DNA of 64,000 nt from JAMXLO01 sp037201625 (lineage in GTDB: Bacteria > Pseudomonadota > Alphaproteobacteria > Acetobacterales > Acetobacteraceae): contig JBBCGR010000004.1 in the NCBI GenBank assembly GCA_037201625.1, forward strand, positions 868,001 through 932,000. The letters are read 5' to 3'. Under the pieces are notes generated by a model. It was not told where the DNA came from. It saw only the letters and a program-made list of their open reading frames with translations, and did no database searches. This document shows positions 16,686 to 26,449 of this stretch, one piece after another. A program made the position numbers and the translations under genes. Positions within the stretch are counted from its first letter, which is position 1; each line of letters starts with the position of its first letter.

Positions 16686-17909
16686 TTAGCGGGTCGCGAC
16701 CTGGCGCTGATCCGGGCGCAATATCATGCAGGCGGTACGACGCCGGGCGAGGCTGGAGCACGCGCCCTGGGCCTCGGACGCGGTCAGGTTGGTGACCTGG
16801 GCGCGCCAGATGGTGCGGCCGTGCTGGCTGGAGGCCTCGACCCGTGCATCCCCGTCATCGGCGATCCGCCGTGCGCCGGCCGCCGCGTCGCGTGCCGCCC
16901 GTTCGGTCGCGAAGCTGCCGACCTGGATCGCCCAGGTGGAGGGCGGCGGCGCGGGGCGGGCATGCACCGGGGTGACGGGCCGGGTCGGCTGGACCGTGAG
17001 GGTCGCGGCGTGTGCGGTGGCAACCAGGCTGGGCAGCCGGGTCGCGACGGCGGTACGCCGCTCGGGCGGCACGTCCATCTGGTCGAAGCCCTGGTTGAGC
17101 AGCACGGCCATGTGTGCGTCCCGCTCCGGGTTGGAACTGGCGCCCAGCACCACGCCCACCAGGCGGACGCCGCCGCGCACCGCGCTGGTGACCAGGTTGT
17201 GGCCGGACGCCCCGGTATAGCCGGTCTTCATGCCATCCGCGCCGGGGTAGGTCTGCAGCATCCGGTCGTGGTTGAAGATCACGCGCCGGCGGAAGGTGAA
17301 GCTCGGGGTCGAGAAGTAGGGATAGAAGCCCGGGAAATCGATCAGCAGGTGACGCGCGAGGATCGCCATGTCGCGGGCGGTGGTCCACTGGTCGGGATCG
17401 GGCAGGCCGGAAGCATTGGTGAAGGTGGTCCGGCTCATGCCCAGCGCTCGGGCACGCAGCGTCATCATCTGGGCAAACCGGTCCTCCGAGCCGCCGAGGA
17501 GTTCGCCGAGCGCGGCTGCCGCGTCGTTGGCGGATTTGGTGACCAGGCCCAGGATCGCCTCTTCGACGGTCAGGCGGGTCCCAGGGGTCAGGCCGAGCTT
17601 GGACGGCTGCATCGACGCTGCGTGCGCCGAGACCGGGACCGGCTGCTCGGTGGTGATGCGGCGGTCGCGCAGTGCCTCGAACGCGAGGTAGAGCGTCATG
17701 AGCTTGGCGAGGCTGGCGGGATGGCGCTGCGCATCCGGATTGGCGGCCAGGAGGACGTTGCCGGAGCCGGCCTCGACCACGATCGAGCTATAGCGCTCCG
17801 AGCCGATCTGGGCCCGCGCCTGCATCGGCATGGCGATACAGGCGGCGACCAGGGCGGTTGCGAGTGCTGCCAGACGGACTCTGCGTCCGAGGCGCTCCCT
17901 TGCGGCCAT
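16686..17909 (-). CDS. D-alanyl-D-alanine carboxypeptidase with C-terminal SPOR domain
   Basis: Low-molecular-weight penicillin-binding protein (PBP5/6, DacF-like) trimming the terminal D-Ala of peptidoglycan stem peptides in the periplasm. 407 residues. Signal peptide RRVRLAALATALVAACIA with ARA cleavage near 32; catalytic SxxK S66-L-A-K69, SxN motif SAN near 128, KTG motif KTGYTGASG near 230. After a Pro-rich linker (about 300-325) comes a SPOR-type region (WAIQVGSFATERAARDAAA ... IWRAQVTNLTASEAQGACSSL) that would bind denuded septal glycan. SD GGGGGAGC before the ATG. Divergent from the phasin gene. Confidence 0.96.
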   Translation of the reverse strand: MAARERLGRRVRLAALATALVAACIAMPMQARAQIGSERYSSIVVEAGSGNVLLAANPDAQRHPASLAKLMTLYLAFEALRDRRITTEQPVPVSAHAASMQPSKLGLTPGTRLTVEEAILGLVTKSANDAAAALGELLGGSEDRFAQMMTLRARALGMSRTTFTNASGLPDPDQWTTARDMAILARHLLIDFPGFYPYFSTPSFTFRRRVIFNHDRMLQTYPGADGMKTGYTGASGHNLVTSAVRGGVRLVGVVLGASSNPERDAHMAVLLNQGFDQMDVPPERRTAVATRLPSLVATAHAATLTVQPTRPVTPVHARPAPPPSTWAIQVGSFATERAARDAAAGARRIADDGDARVEASSQHGRTIWRAQVTNLTASEAQGACSSLARRRTACMILRPDQRQVATR

Positions 17910-18066
17910 TCATTGCTCCCCCACGGCGGCTGGAGGGACTTTATGGGTCAGCGGTTACGCCTGTCCAGTCGGAATCCGAGCGAAAAGGGAAAAAATTGAA
18001 TGAGTTACACGTGATTGCTCTGACAAGCGGAGCGGCGTGTGCGGACTGGAAAGGCAGTTCAGAGAA
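17910..18066. other. Divergent intergenic region, dacF-like / phasin (first part)
   Basis: The 304-bp gap 17910-18213 separates the carboxypeptidase and phasin genes and should hold both promoters. This first part has an AT-rich tract (AAAAGGGAAAAAATTGAATG around 17980-18000). No gene seen. Confidence 0.4.
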
Positions 18067-18087
18067 TTTTTGTGCACTGCACAAAAA
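18067..18087. promoter_or_regulatory. 21-bp perfect palindrome, putative PhaR operator 1
   Basis: TTTTTGTGCA-C-TGCACAAAAA, perfectly symmetrical around base 18077, 127 bp before the phasin ATG. The core GTGC-ACT-GCAC is close to the TGC/GCA dyads bound by the PHB-responsive repressor PhaR in Rhodobacter and Paracoccus. Confidence 0.7.
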
Positions 18088-18128
18088 CGCCTTGATCCAC
18101 CGGCGGTTGTAGCCTATATGCCATTTCG

Positions 18129-18143
18129 TGCTGCATTGCAGCA
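18129..18143. promoter_or_regulatory. 15-bp perfect palindrome, putative PhaR operator 2
   Basis: TGCTGCA-T-TGCAGCA, 71 bp before the phasin start. Its centre CTGC-ATT-GCAG matches the CTGC-N3-GCAG form reported for PhaR sites exactly. With operator 1 centred 59 bp upstream, cooperative binding or two promoters are possible. Confidence 0.75.
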
Positions 18144-18213
18144 AAACCGTTCGGCAACCACCGCGAAGGTGCGGCCACGGCACGAGCCGGCCGCCCGCCA
18201 GGAGATAACGTGC

Positions 18214-18738
18214 ATGACGAGTAAGCCAAAGATGATCGAGGCGCCGGTTCCCGCAATCACCGACCAGACGGCGGAGGCTGTGGGCAAGGGCTTTGAGCAG
18301 ACGGTGTCTGGGCTGAAGGACGGCATGACACGGGCGGCTTCTGGCTTCGCGGATACACAGGCAAAGGTGAAGGAAGGCATGGAAAAGGCAATGAAGACGG
18401 CGGAGGAGCTTGTGGCGTTCGGCCAGGGCAACCTCGAGGCGATGGTGAAGTCGGGCCAGATCTGGGCGGCCGGCGTGCAGGATATCAGCAAGCAGCTTGC
18501 GGCCAATGCCCAGGCGTCGTTCGACGAGACGATGTCGACCTTCAAGGCGCTGTCGGGTGCCAAGTCGCTGAAGGACGCGTTCGACCTGCAGGCGAGCCTG
18601 GCGCGCACGACCCTCGAGAAGACGCTGGCGGAGTCGGGCAAGCTGACCGACGCGTCGATGAAGCTGACCGAGCAGGCGATGGCGCCGATCACGGCCCGCT
18701 TCAGCCTGGCGATGGAGAAGTTTTCCAAGACGGCCTGA
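18214..18738 (+). CDS. phaP: Phasin family protein
   Basis: Amphipathic helical protein coating polyhydroxyalkanoate granules. 174 residues from ATG 18214, preceded by CCAGGAGATAACG. The sequence is almost entirely helical with the phasin features FEQTVSGLKDGMTRA, TAEELVAFGQGNLEAMVKSGQIWAAGVQDISKQL and ASFDETMSTFKALSGAKSLKDAFDLQASLARTTLEK (phasin_2-like; quoted in pieces). No signal peptide or membrane helix. Upstream palindromes look like PhaR operators, so synthesis is probably derepressed when polymer accumulates. A strong intrinsic terminator follows. No PHA synthase gene is in the window. Confidence 0.92.
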   Translation: MTSKPKMIEAPVPAITDQTAEAVGKGFEQTVSGLKDGMTRAASGFADTQAKVKEGMEKAMKTAEELVAFGQGNLEAMVKSGQIWAAGVQDISKQLAANAQASFDETMSTFKALSGAKSLKDAFDLQASLARTTLEKTLAESGKLTDASMKLTEQAMAPITARFSLAMEKFSKTA

Positions 18739-18767
18739 CCCCTCGGGCGGCATGGCTTGGATGAATG

Positions 18768-18800
18768 AAGGCCCGGGCTCCTGCCCGGGCCTTTTTTCTT
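18768..18800 (+). terminator. Intrinsic terminator of the phasin gene
   Basis: AAGGCCCGGGC-TCCT-GCCCGGGCCTT: 11-bp stem, four-base loop, followed by a CTTTTTTCTT tract. Placed 30 bp after the phasin stop. Confidence 0.93.
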
Positions 18801-18973
18801 GCCGCTGACACATCCCCTTAATCTTCTCTCGTCAATGCTCTTTTAACCCACCGGCGGCTTCCGATATGGTTCGTGCTTCGGCTGCATCGGGGGCGGGGAC
18901 TCCCGGCCGCCGGCGAGAGGCAGGATCGTCCGGAATTGACGGGGATGTCGCGACAGATGGGCGCGGAACAACG

Positions 18974-19312
18974 ATGAGTGACGGCGACAGGCGCGGCGGC
19001 AACGGCAATACCGAGGGCCCGAACACCGGTGTGGTGGTTCGGGCTCGGCCGAAGACGCGCAAGCCGGCGATGTACAAGGTGTTGATGCTGAACGACGACT
19101 ACACGCCGATGGAGTTTGTCGTTCATGTCCTGGAACGATTTTTCCAGAAGTCGCGCGAGGAGGCGACCCGGATCATGCTGCACGTGCACCGGCGCGGGGT
19201 CGGGGTCTGCGGCGTGTATACCTACGAGGTCGCCGAGACGAAAGTGACGCAGGTCATGGATCTCGCGCGGCAGAACCAGCATCCATTGCAATGCACGATC
19301 GAAAAGGAATGA
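18974..19312 (+). CDS. clpS: ATP-dependent Clp protease adaptor ClpS
   Basis: N-end-rule adaptor that hands substrates with destabilising N-terminal residues to ClpAP. 112 residues from ATG 18974 (an ATG at 18866 would add 36 residues without family support). Core: YKVLMLNDDYTPMEFVVHVLERFF (in pieces; the N-degron pocket residues Asn-Asp and Met lie here), LHVHRRGVGVCGVYTYEVAETK, and a final DLARQNQHPLQCTIEKE. Directly upstream of clpA with 130 bp between, the standard alphaproteobacterial arrangement. Confidence 0.96.
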   Translation: MSDGDRRGGNGNTEGPNTGVVVRARPKTRKPAMYKVLMLNDDYTPMEFVVHVLERFFQKSREEATRIMLHVHRRGVGVCGVYTYEVAETKVTQVMDLARQNQHPLQCTIEKE

Positions 19313-19442
19313 TTGCAGACGGCGCGGCGTGGTCACAAATGCTGCATCGGGACGGTACGGAACTTGCCTGAGTTGACTGCCGGTCGAACCGCCGGGGACA
19401 ATCGTGTCCATCAGGCTTCAGCGTGTAGGAGCGTCGACCAAA

Positions 19443-21780
<2,338 letters not shown>

Positions 21781-21788
<8 letters not shown>

Positions 21789-21801
21789 TCCCAGGCCTTT
21801 T
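21781..21801 (+). terminator. Terminator overlapping the clpA stop codon
   Basis: AGGCCTG-ATCC-CAGGCCT stem-loop (21781-21798) followed by TTTC; the stop codon TGA is part of the left arm/loop. Short U tract, so efficiency is uncertain. Confidence 0.6.
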
Positions 21802-21812
21802 CATCGCAGAGG

Positions 21813-21853
21813 CGCCAGGGGCGCAGGGATGTCATGTCCCTGCGCCCCTGGCG
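21813..21853. repeat. 17-bp inverted repeat after clpA
   Basis: Left arm CGCCAGGGGCGCAGGGA (21813-21829), seven-base loop, right arm TCCCTGCGCCCCTGGCG (21837-21853), perfectly paired. Flanks read CGCAGAGG ... TCTTCGCGGTGA, resembling the widespread 'cgcagaggcgcagag' palindromic intergenic element. An ATG inside the right arm (21834) opens the following gene's frame but is not a credible start. Confidence 0.8.
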
Positions 21854-21884
21854 TCTTCGCGGTGACCATTGTCTATTGGAAACA

Positions 21885-23495
21885 ATGATCCACGACCTGG
21901 ACCGATTGCTGTTGCGCCGGCGGGCGGCGCAGTTGCTGGCGCCGTGGCGCGGTTCCGACGGGCCCGGCGTCACGCTGGGCGTCGTGCTGCAGCGCGAACT
22001 CGTCGTGCACGACAGCGCGGGCATGGCGAGCGTCGAACTCGGCGTGCCGATCGGGCCGCAGACCACCTTCCGCATCGCCTCGGTGAGCAAGCAGTTCACC
22101 TGTGCCGCGATCCTGCTGCTGGCGGCGGAGGGCCGGCTGTCGGTCGAGGACGATGTCCGCCACTACATCCCGGACCTGCCGGACCTTGGGACGCGCATCA
22201 CGCTCGACCACCTAATGCACAACACCTCCGGCATCCGCGACATGCTGGAGATCATGCGTCTCGGCGGCGCCGACCTCGCGCAGCCGTGCACGCCGGCGGA
22301 CCTGCTGGCCGGCGTCTGCCGCCAGCACGGGCTCAATTTCGCGCCGGGCTCGCGCTATCTCTACAGCAACTCCAACTTCATGCTGCTGGGCCGGATCGTC
22401 GAGCAGGTCAGCGGCCAATCGCTGCGCGCGTTTCTCGATCGGCGTATCTTCGCGCCCCTCGGGATGAACGCGACGCGGCATGTCGAGCGCACCAACGAGG
22501 TGGTGCCGCATCTCGCCACCGGCTACCTCCCCGCGCCCGGCGGTGGCTGGTCGCGCGCGCAGCACGGCTTTCCCCTGCATGGCGAGGGCGGGCTGGTGTC
22601 CTGCGTTGCCGACCTCGCGCTGTGGCACGCGAACCTTGCCTCCCCGCGCATCGGCGGCACGGCACTCGCCGATGGGCTGGTGGCGATGACGCCGTTCACC
22701 AACGGGCAGCCGAACACCTATGCGCGCGGGCTGCGCATCAAGCCGCATCGCGGCGTGCGCACGGTGGGGCATGACGGGCTGTGGCCCGGCTACAAGACCA
22801 GCTTCGTGCGGATCCCGGACCATGATGCCGCGGTGATCTGCATCAGCAACGACGGGACGGCCGATCCGCACGATCTCGCGTTCCGCATGGTCGATGCGCT
22901 GATCGAGGGCCGGCCCGGCGTGCATCCCGTGCCGCCGATGCCACCGGTGGACGGGCTGCCGGGCCGCTACCTGAACCGCGAGACCGGTGCCACCGTCGAC
23001 GTCGCGATCGACAAGGCCGGGCGGGTCACCGCCTGCACCAGCGGTGTGACATTCCCCACGATCCCGACCGTGGATGGCGGCCTCGCCAACAGTCGTGGGT
23101 CGGGCGACTTCACGATGTGGTCCGGGAGCGACGGCACGCTGCTCGTGGAGCGCGACGCCGGGATGCGCGAGACGCTGCGGCGCGTGGCACCGGATGCGTC
23201 ACTGCCGGCGGACCTGTCCGGGCGCTATGTCAATCCGGATACCGCGGCGGAATGGACCATCACCGCGACAGATGCCGGCGGTACGGTGCGGATCGCCGGG
23301 CCGCTGGTCAATGCCGGTCCCTGGGAGATCGAGCCGATCGAGCACGACGTCATCCGGGTGATGACGCCGATGACCCTCTACCGCGCCTGGCTCGACGTCC
23401 GCGTGATGCGAGATTCCGCCGGCGCCATCAGCGGACTCCACGTCGATGGTGGGCGGGTAAAGGGGCTGGTGTTCGCGCGCGCGCCCTTAGTATGA
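21885..23495 (+). CDS. Serine hydrolase, beta-lactamase class C / D-aminopeptidase type
   Basis: 536 residues, starting at ATG 21885 after GGAAAC. N-terminal ~345 residues form a penicillin-recognising domain: SxxK in ASVSKQFTCAAILLLAAEG, YxN in YSNSNFMLLGRIVEQ, and HxG in VGHDGLWPGYKTSFV. A C-terminal ~190-residue beta-rich part follows, as in D-aminopeptidase (Dap) of Brucella/Ochrobactrum, which has two barrel domains after the catalytic domain. No signal peptide, so cytosolic. Activity could be a D-aminopeptidase or an esterase; not resolvable here. Convergent with the acyl-CoA dehydrogenase gene, overlapping it by 9 bp. Confidence 0.9.
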   Translation: MIHDLDRLLLRRRAAQLLAPWRGSDGPGVTLGVVLQRELVVHDSAGMASVELGVPIGPQTTFRIASVSKQFTCAAILLLAAEGRLSVEDDVRHYIPDLPDLGTRITLDHLMHNTSGIRDMLEIMRLGGADLAQPCTPADLLAGVCRQHGLNFAPGSRYLYSNSNFMLLGRIVEQVSGQSLRAFLDRRIFAPLGMNATRHVERTNEVVPHLATGYLPAPGGGWSRAQHGFPLHGEGGLVSCVADLALWHANLASPRIGGTALADGLVAMTPFTNGQPNTYARGLRIKPHRGVRTVGHDGLWPGYKTSFVRIPDHDAAVICISNDGTADPHDLAFRMVDALIEGRPGVHPVPPMPPVDGLPGRYLNRETGATVDVAIDKAGRVTACTSGVTFPTIPTVDGGLANSRGSGDFTMWSGSDGTLLVERDAGMRETLRRVAPDASLPADLSGRYVNPDTAAEWTITATDAGGTVRIAGPLVNAGPWEIEPIEHDVIRVMTPMTLYRAWLDVRVMRDSAGAISGLHVDGGRVKGLVFARAPLV

Positions 23496-24653
23496 CTTCG
23501 GCAGATCGAGCACGCGTTCCGCCAGGTAGCTCAGGATCAGTTGCGGGCTGACCGGGGCGATGCGCGGGATCAGCGATTCCCGCAGGTAGCGCTCTACATG
23601 GTACTCCTGCGCATAGCCCATGCCGCCATGCGTCATCACCGCCTGCTCGCAGGCGCGGAACCCCGCCTCGCCGGCCAGATATTTCGCCGCGTTGGCTTCG
23701 GCGCCGCACGCCAGGCCCTGGTCGTACAGCGAGGCTGCCTTCAGCATCATCAGGTTGGCCGCCTCCAGTTCGGCCCAGTTGCGGGCCAGCGGATGCTGGA
23801 TCGCCTGGTTCTGGCCGATCGGCCTGCCGAACACGACGCGCTCGCGCGCATAGCGTGACGCGCGGGCCAGCGCCGCCCGCCCGATGCCGATCGCCTCGGC
23901 CGCGATCAGCACGCGCTCGGGATTGAGCCCGTGCAGCAGCGCGCGGAAGCCTTCGCCCTCCTCGCCGATGCGGTCTTCTTCAGGCACCTCCATGTCCTCG
24001 AAGAACACCATGTTCGAATCCACCGCATGCCGCCCCATCTTGTGGATCAGCCGCACCTCGGCATGCGCGCGGTCGAGCGTGGTGTAGAACAGCGTCAGCC
24101 CATGGCTGCGCCGCTTCACGCGGTCCATCGGCGTGGTGCGCGCCAGCAGCAGGATCTTGGTCGCGACCTGCGCGGTGGAGGTCCAGATCTTGGTGCCGTT
24201 GATCAGATAGCGGTCGCCGTGCTTCTCGGCGCGTGTGGTGATCTCGGTGGTGTTGAGGCCGGCGTTCGGCTCGGTGACGCCGAAGCACGCCTTGTCGCGC
24301 CCGGCCACGATGCCGGGCAGCATGCGGCGCTTCTGCTCGTCGGTGCCGAACACGACGACCGGATTGAGACCGAACACATTGATGTGGATCGTCGAGGCAC
24401 CGGACATGCAGGCCCCCGACTCGGCCACCGCCTGCATCAGGATCGCCGCCTCGGTGATGCCGAGACCGGCACCGCCGTACTCCTCGGGCATGGCGATCCC
24501 GAGCCAGTTGCCCTCCGCCATCGCGGCGAAGAACGCATCGGGGAAGGTTGCCGTGCGATCGCGCTCCAGCCAGTACCCATCGTCGAATCGGGCGCAGAGC
24601 TTCAGCACCTCATCGCGGATCTGCTGCTGCTGGTCGGTCAGGGCGAAGTCCAT
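23487..24653 (-). CDS. Acyl-CoA dehydrogenase (1)
   Basis: FAD enzyme introducing a 2,3-double bond into an acyl-CoA. 388 residues from ATG 24653 after GAAAGG; the frame is open further upstream (to 24914) but without family sequence. Visible: FALTDQQQQIRDEV start, FGVTEPNAGLNTTEITTRA (FAD/substrate loop), KIWTSTAQVATKILLLART, FFEDMEVPEEDRIGEEGEGF, the R-Y-A-R-E-R-V-V-F-G-R-P-I-G-Q helix, and the HGGMGYAQEYHVERYLRE C-terminal motif. Substrate chain length unknown. Divergent from the DUF29-paaAB-zwf string. Confidence 0.95.
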   Translation of the reverse strand: MDFALTDQQQQIRDEVLKLCARFDDGYWLERDRTATFPDAFFAAMAEGNWLGIAMPEEYGGAGLGITEAAILMQAVAESGACMSGASTIHINVFGLNPVVVFGTDEQKRRMLPGIVAGRDKACFGVTEPNAGLNTTEITTRAEKHGDRYLINGTKIWTSTAQVATKILLLARTTPMDRVKRRSHGLTLFYTTLDRAHAEVRLIHKMGRHAVDSNMVFFEDMEVPEEDRIGEEGEGFRALLHGLNPERVLIAAEAIGIGRAALARASRYARERVVFGRPIGQNQAIQHPLARNWAELEAANLMMLKAASLYDQGLACGAEANAAKYLAGEAGFRACEQAVMTHGGMGYAQEYHVERYLRESLIPRIAPVSPQLILSYLAERVLDLPKSY

Positions 24654-24737
24654 GGTCGGGCCTTTCGGACGCAGGTGGGCTGGGCCATATTTGTCCCACG
24701 TCCAGCCATGGGCTGAACACCCAAGCGGGAGGGCGCG

Positions 24738-25172
24738 GTGTCCAACTCTCTCTACGATCGGGACTTCTATGCCTGGGCCAACGAGCAGGCGGCGCTGCTG
24801 CGCGCCGGCAAGCTGGCCGAAGCCGATATCGCGAATATCGCGGAAGAGATCGAGAGCATGGGACGCAGCGAGAAGCGCGAGCTGGTCAGCCGCCTGACGG
24901 TGCTGTTGCTGCATCTGCTGAAATGGCAGTTCCAGCCTGCGCTGCGTGGCAATAGCTGGGGACTGACGATCGAGGAGCAGCGCTATCGGTCAGAGGACCA
25001 TCTCCAGGACAATCCAAGTCTGAAGGCGCAACTCCCGCAGATCGTGCAGATGGCCTACCGGCTGGCGAGCCTCGAAGCCCAGCGCGAGACGGGACTCGTT
25101 CGCAGCACGTTCCCCGCCGAATGTCCGTACACGTTCGAGCAGGCCATCGCCTCCGACTTCTGGCCGGAGTGA
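24738..25172 (+). CDS. DUF29 family protein
   Basis: 144 residues, GTG start at 24738 after GCGGGAGGG. Typical DUF29 layout: SLYDRDFYAWANEQAALLRAGK, then DIANIAEEIESMGRSEKREL and LTVLLLHLLKWQFQPALRGNSW, ending with YPFEQAL-like sequence TFEQAIASDFWPE. Fully cytosolic, helical, function unknown (common and often multicopy in cyanobacteria and alphaproteobacteria). Only 3 bp separate its stop from paaA, suggesting one transcript. Confidence 0.93.
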   Translation: MSNSLYDRDFYAWANEQAALLRAGKLAEADIANIAEEIESMGRSEKRELVSRLTVLLLHLLKWQFQPALRGNSWGLTIEEQRYRSEDHLQDNPSLKAQLPQIVQMAYRLASLEAQRETGLVRSTFPAECPYTFEQAIASDFWPE

Positions 25173-25175
25173 CGG

Positions 25176-26156
25176 ATGTACAGCCAGGCGCTCAACACTC
25201 CGACCGTCGCCGATGACAGCGAAGCGGCCGCCACGTTCCAGGCGCGGATCGATGCCGAGGAGCGGATCGAGCCGAACGATGCGATGCCGGAGGCGTATCG
25301 CCGTACGCTGATCCGCCAGATCAGCCAGCACGCCCACTCGGAAATCGTCGGCATGCTGCCGGAGGGGAACTGGATCACCCGCGCGCCCACGCTGCGCCGC
25401 AAGGCGGCGCTGCTGGCCAAGGTGCAGGACGAAGGCGGCCACGGGCTGTACTTGTATGCCGCAGCGGAAACGCTCGGCGTGACGCGCGAGGACCTGGTGG
25501 AACAGTTGCTGACCGGCCGCGCGAAATATTCCTCGATCTTCAACTACCCGACGCTGAGTTGGGCGGATATCGGCGCCATCGGCTGGCTGGTGGACGGCGC
25601 GGCGATCATGAACCAGATCCCGCTGTGCCGCTGCTCCTACGGTCCGTACGCGCGGGCGATGATCCGCATCTGCAAGGAGGAATCCTTCCACCAGCGCCAG
25701 GGCTTCGAGATCATGAAGGCGCTGGCCCGCGGCTCGGCGGAACAGAAGACGATGGCGCAGGACGCCGTGGACCGCTGGTGGTGGCCGAGCCTGATGATGT
25801 TCGGTCCGCCGGACCAGCAGTCGCAGCACTCCGACGCCTCGATGCGGTGGCGGATCAAGCGGTTCACCAACGACGCCCTGCGGCAGAAATTCGTCGACGC
25901 GACGGTGCCGCAGGGCCATTACCTCGGCCTGACGTTTCCCGACCCGGCGCTGCGTCACAACGATGCCACCGGCCACTGGGAGTTCGGCGACATCGACTGG
26001 GACGAGTTCCGCCGCGTCCTGGCGGGCGACGGTCCGTGCAACCGTGAGCGCCTGGCCGCCCGGCAGCGCGCGCATGACGACGGCGCCTGGGTGCGCGAGG
26101 CGGCGCTGGCTTATGCGGCGAAACAGCGTGCGGTGGCCCGGCGCGAGGCCGCCTGA
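25176..26156 (+). CDS. paaA: Phenylacetyl-CoA epoxidase subunit PaaA
   Basis: Catalytic diiron subunit of the multicomponent monooxygenase that epoxidises phenylacetyl-CoA. 326 residues. Ferritin-like diiron ligands appear as E in AHSEIVGMLPEG, the E-x2-H of KVQDEGGHGLYLY, D/E in the SWADIGAIGWLVDGAA helix and the E-E-S-F-H-Q-R-Q motif. The usual partner PaaB follows with 1-bp overlap, but PaaC, PaaD and PaaE are not here: the next gene is zwf. Function as a full epoxidase needs those subunits from elsewhere. Confidence 0.95.
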   Translation: MYSQALNTPTVADDSEAAATFQARIDAEERIEPNDAMPEAYRRTLIRQISQHAHSEIVGMLPEGNWITRAPTLRRKAALLAKVQDEGGHGLYLYAAAETLGVTREDLVEQLLTGRAKYSSIFNYPTLSWADIGAIGWLVDGAAIMNQIPLCRCSYGPYARAMIRICKEESFHQRQGFEIMKALARGSAEQKTMAQDAVDRWWWPSLMMFGPPDQQSQHSDASMRWRIKRFTNDALRQKFVDATVPQGHYLGLTFPDPALRHNDATGHWEFGDIDWDEFRRVLAGDGPCNRERLAARQRAHDDGAWVREAALAYAAKQRAVARREAA

Positions 26157-26443
26157 TGCCGGAAGCCGCCACGCCGCTGTGGGAGGTGTTCATCCGCGCG
26201 CGCACCGGTCTGGCGCATCGTCATGTCGGTTCCGTGCACGCCGCCGATGCGACGCTCGCGCTGCAGGCGGCGCGCGATGTCTACACGAGGCGGGGCGAGG
26301 GGCTGTCGATCTGGGTGGTGCCATCGGCTGCGATCACCGCCTCGGATCCCGCGGACAAGCAGATGTTGTTCGAACCGACCGCGTCGAAGATCTATCGTCA
26401 TCCCACTTTCTATGACGTGCCGGACGACGTCGGGAACATGTAG
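26156..26443 (+). CDS. paaB: Phenylacetyl-CoA epoxidase subunit PaaB
   Basis: 95-residue PaaB, the small bridging subunit of the epoxidase. Start overlaps the paaA stop (TGATG). Family segments: LWEVFIRARTGLAHRHVGSVHA, ALQAARDVYTRRGEGLSIWVV and a C-terminal RHPTFYDVPDDVGNM. Six bases later zwf begins. Confidence 0.94.
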   Translation: MPEAATPLWEVFIRARTGLAHRHVGSVHAADATLALQAARDVYTRRGEGLSIWVVPSAAITASDPADKQMLFEPTASKIYRHPTFYDVPDDVGNM

Positions 26444-26449
26444 ACCGCC

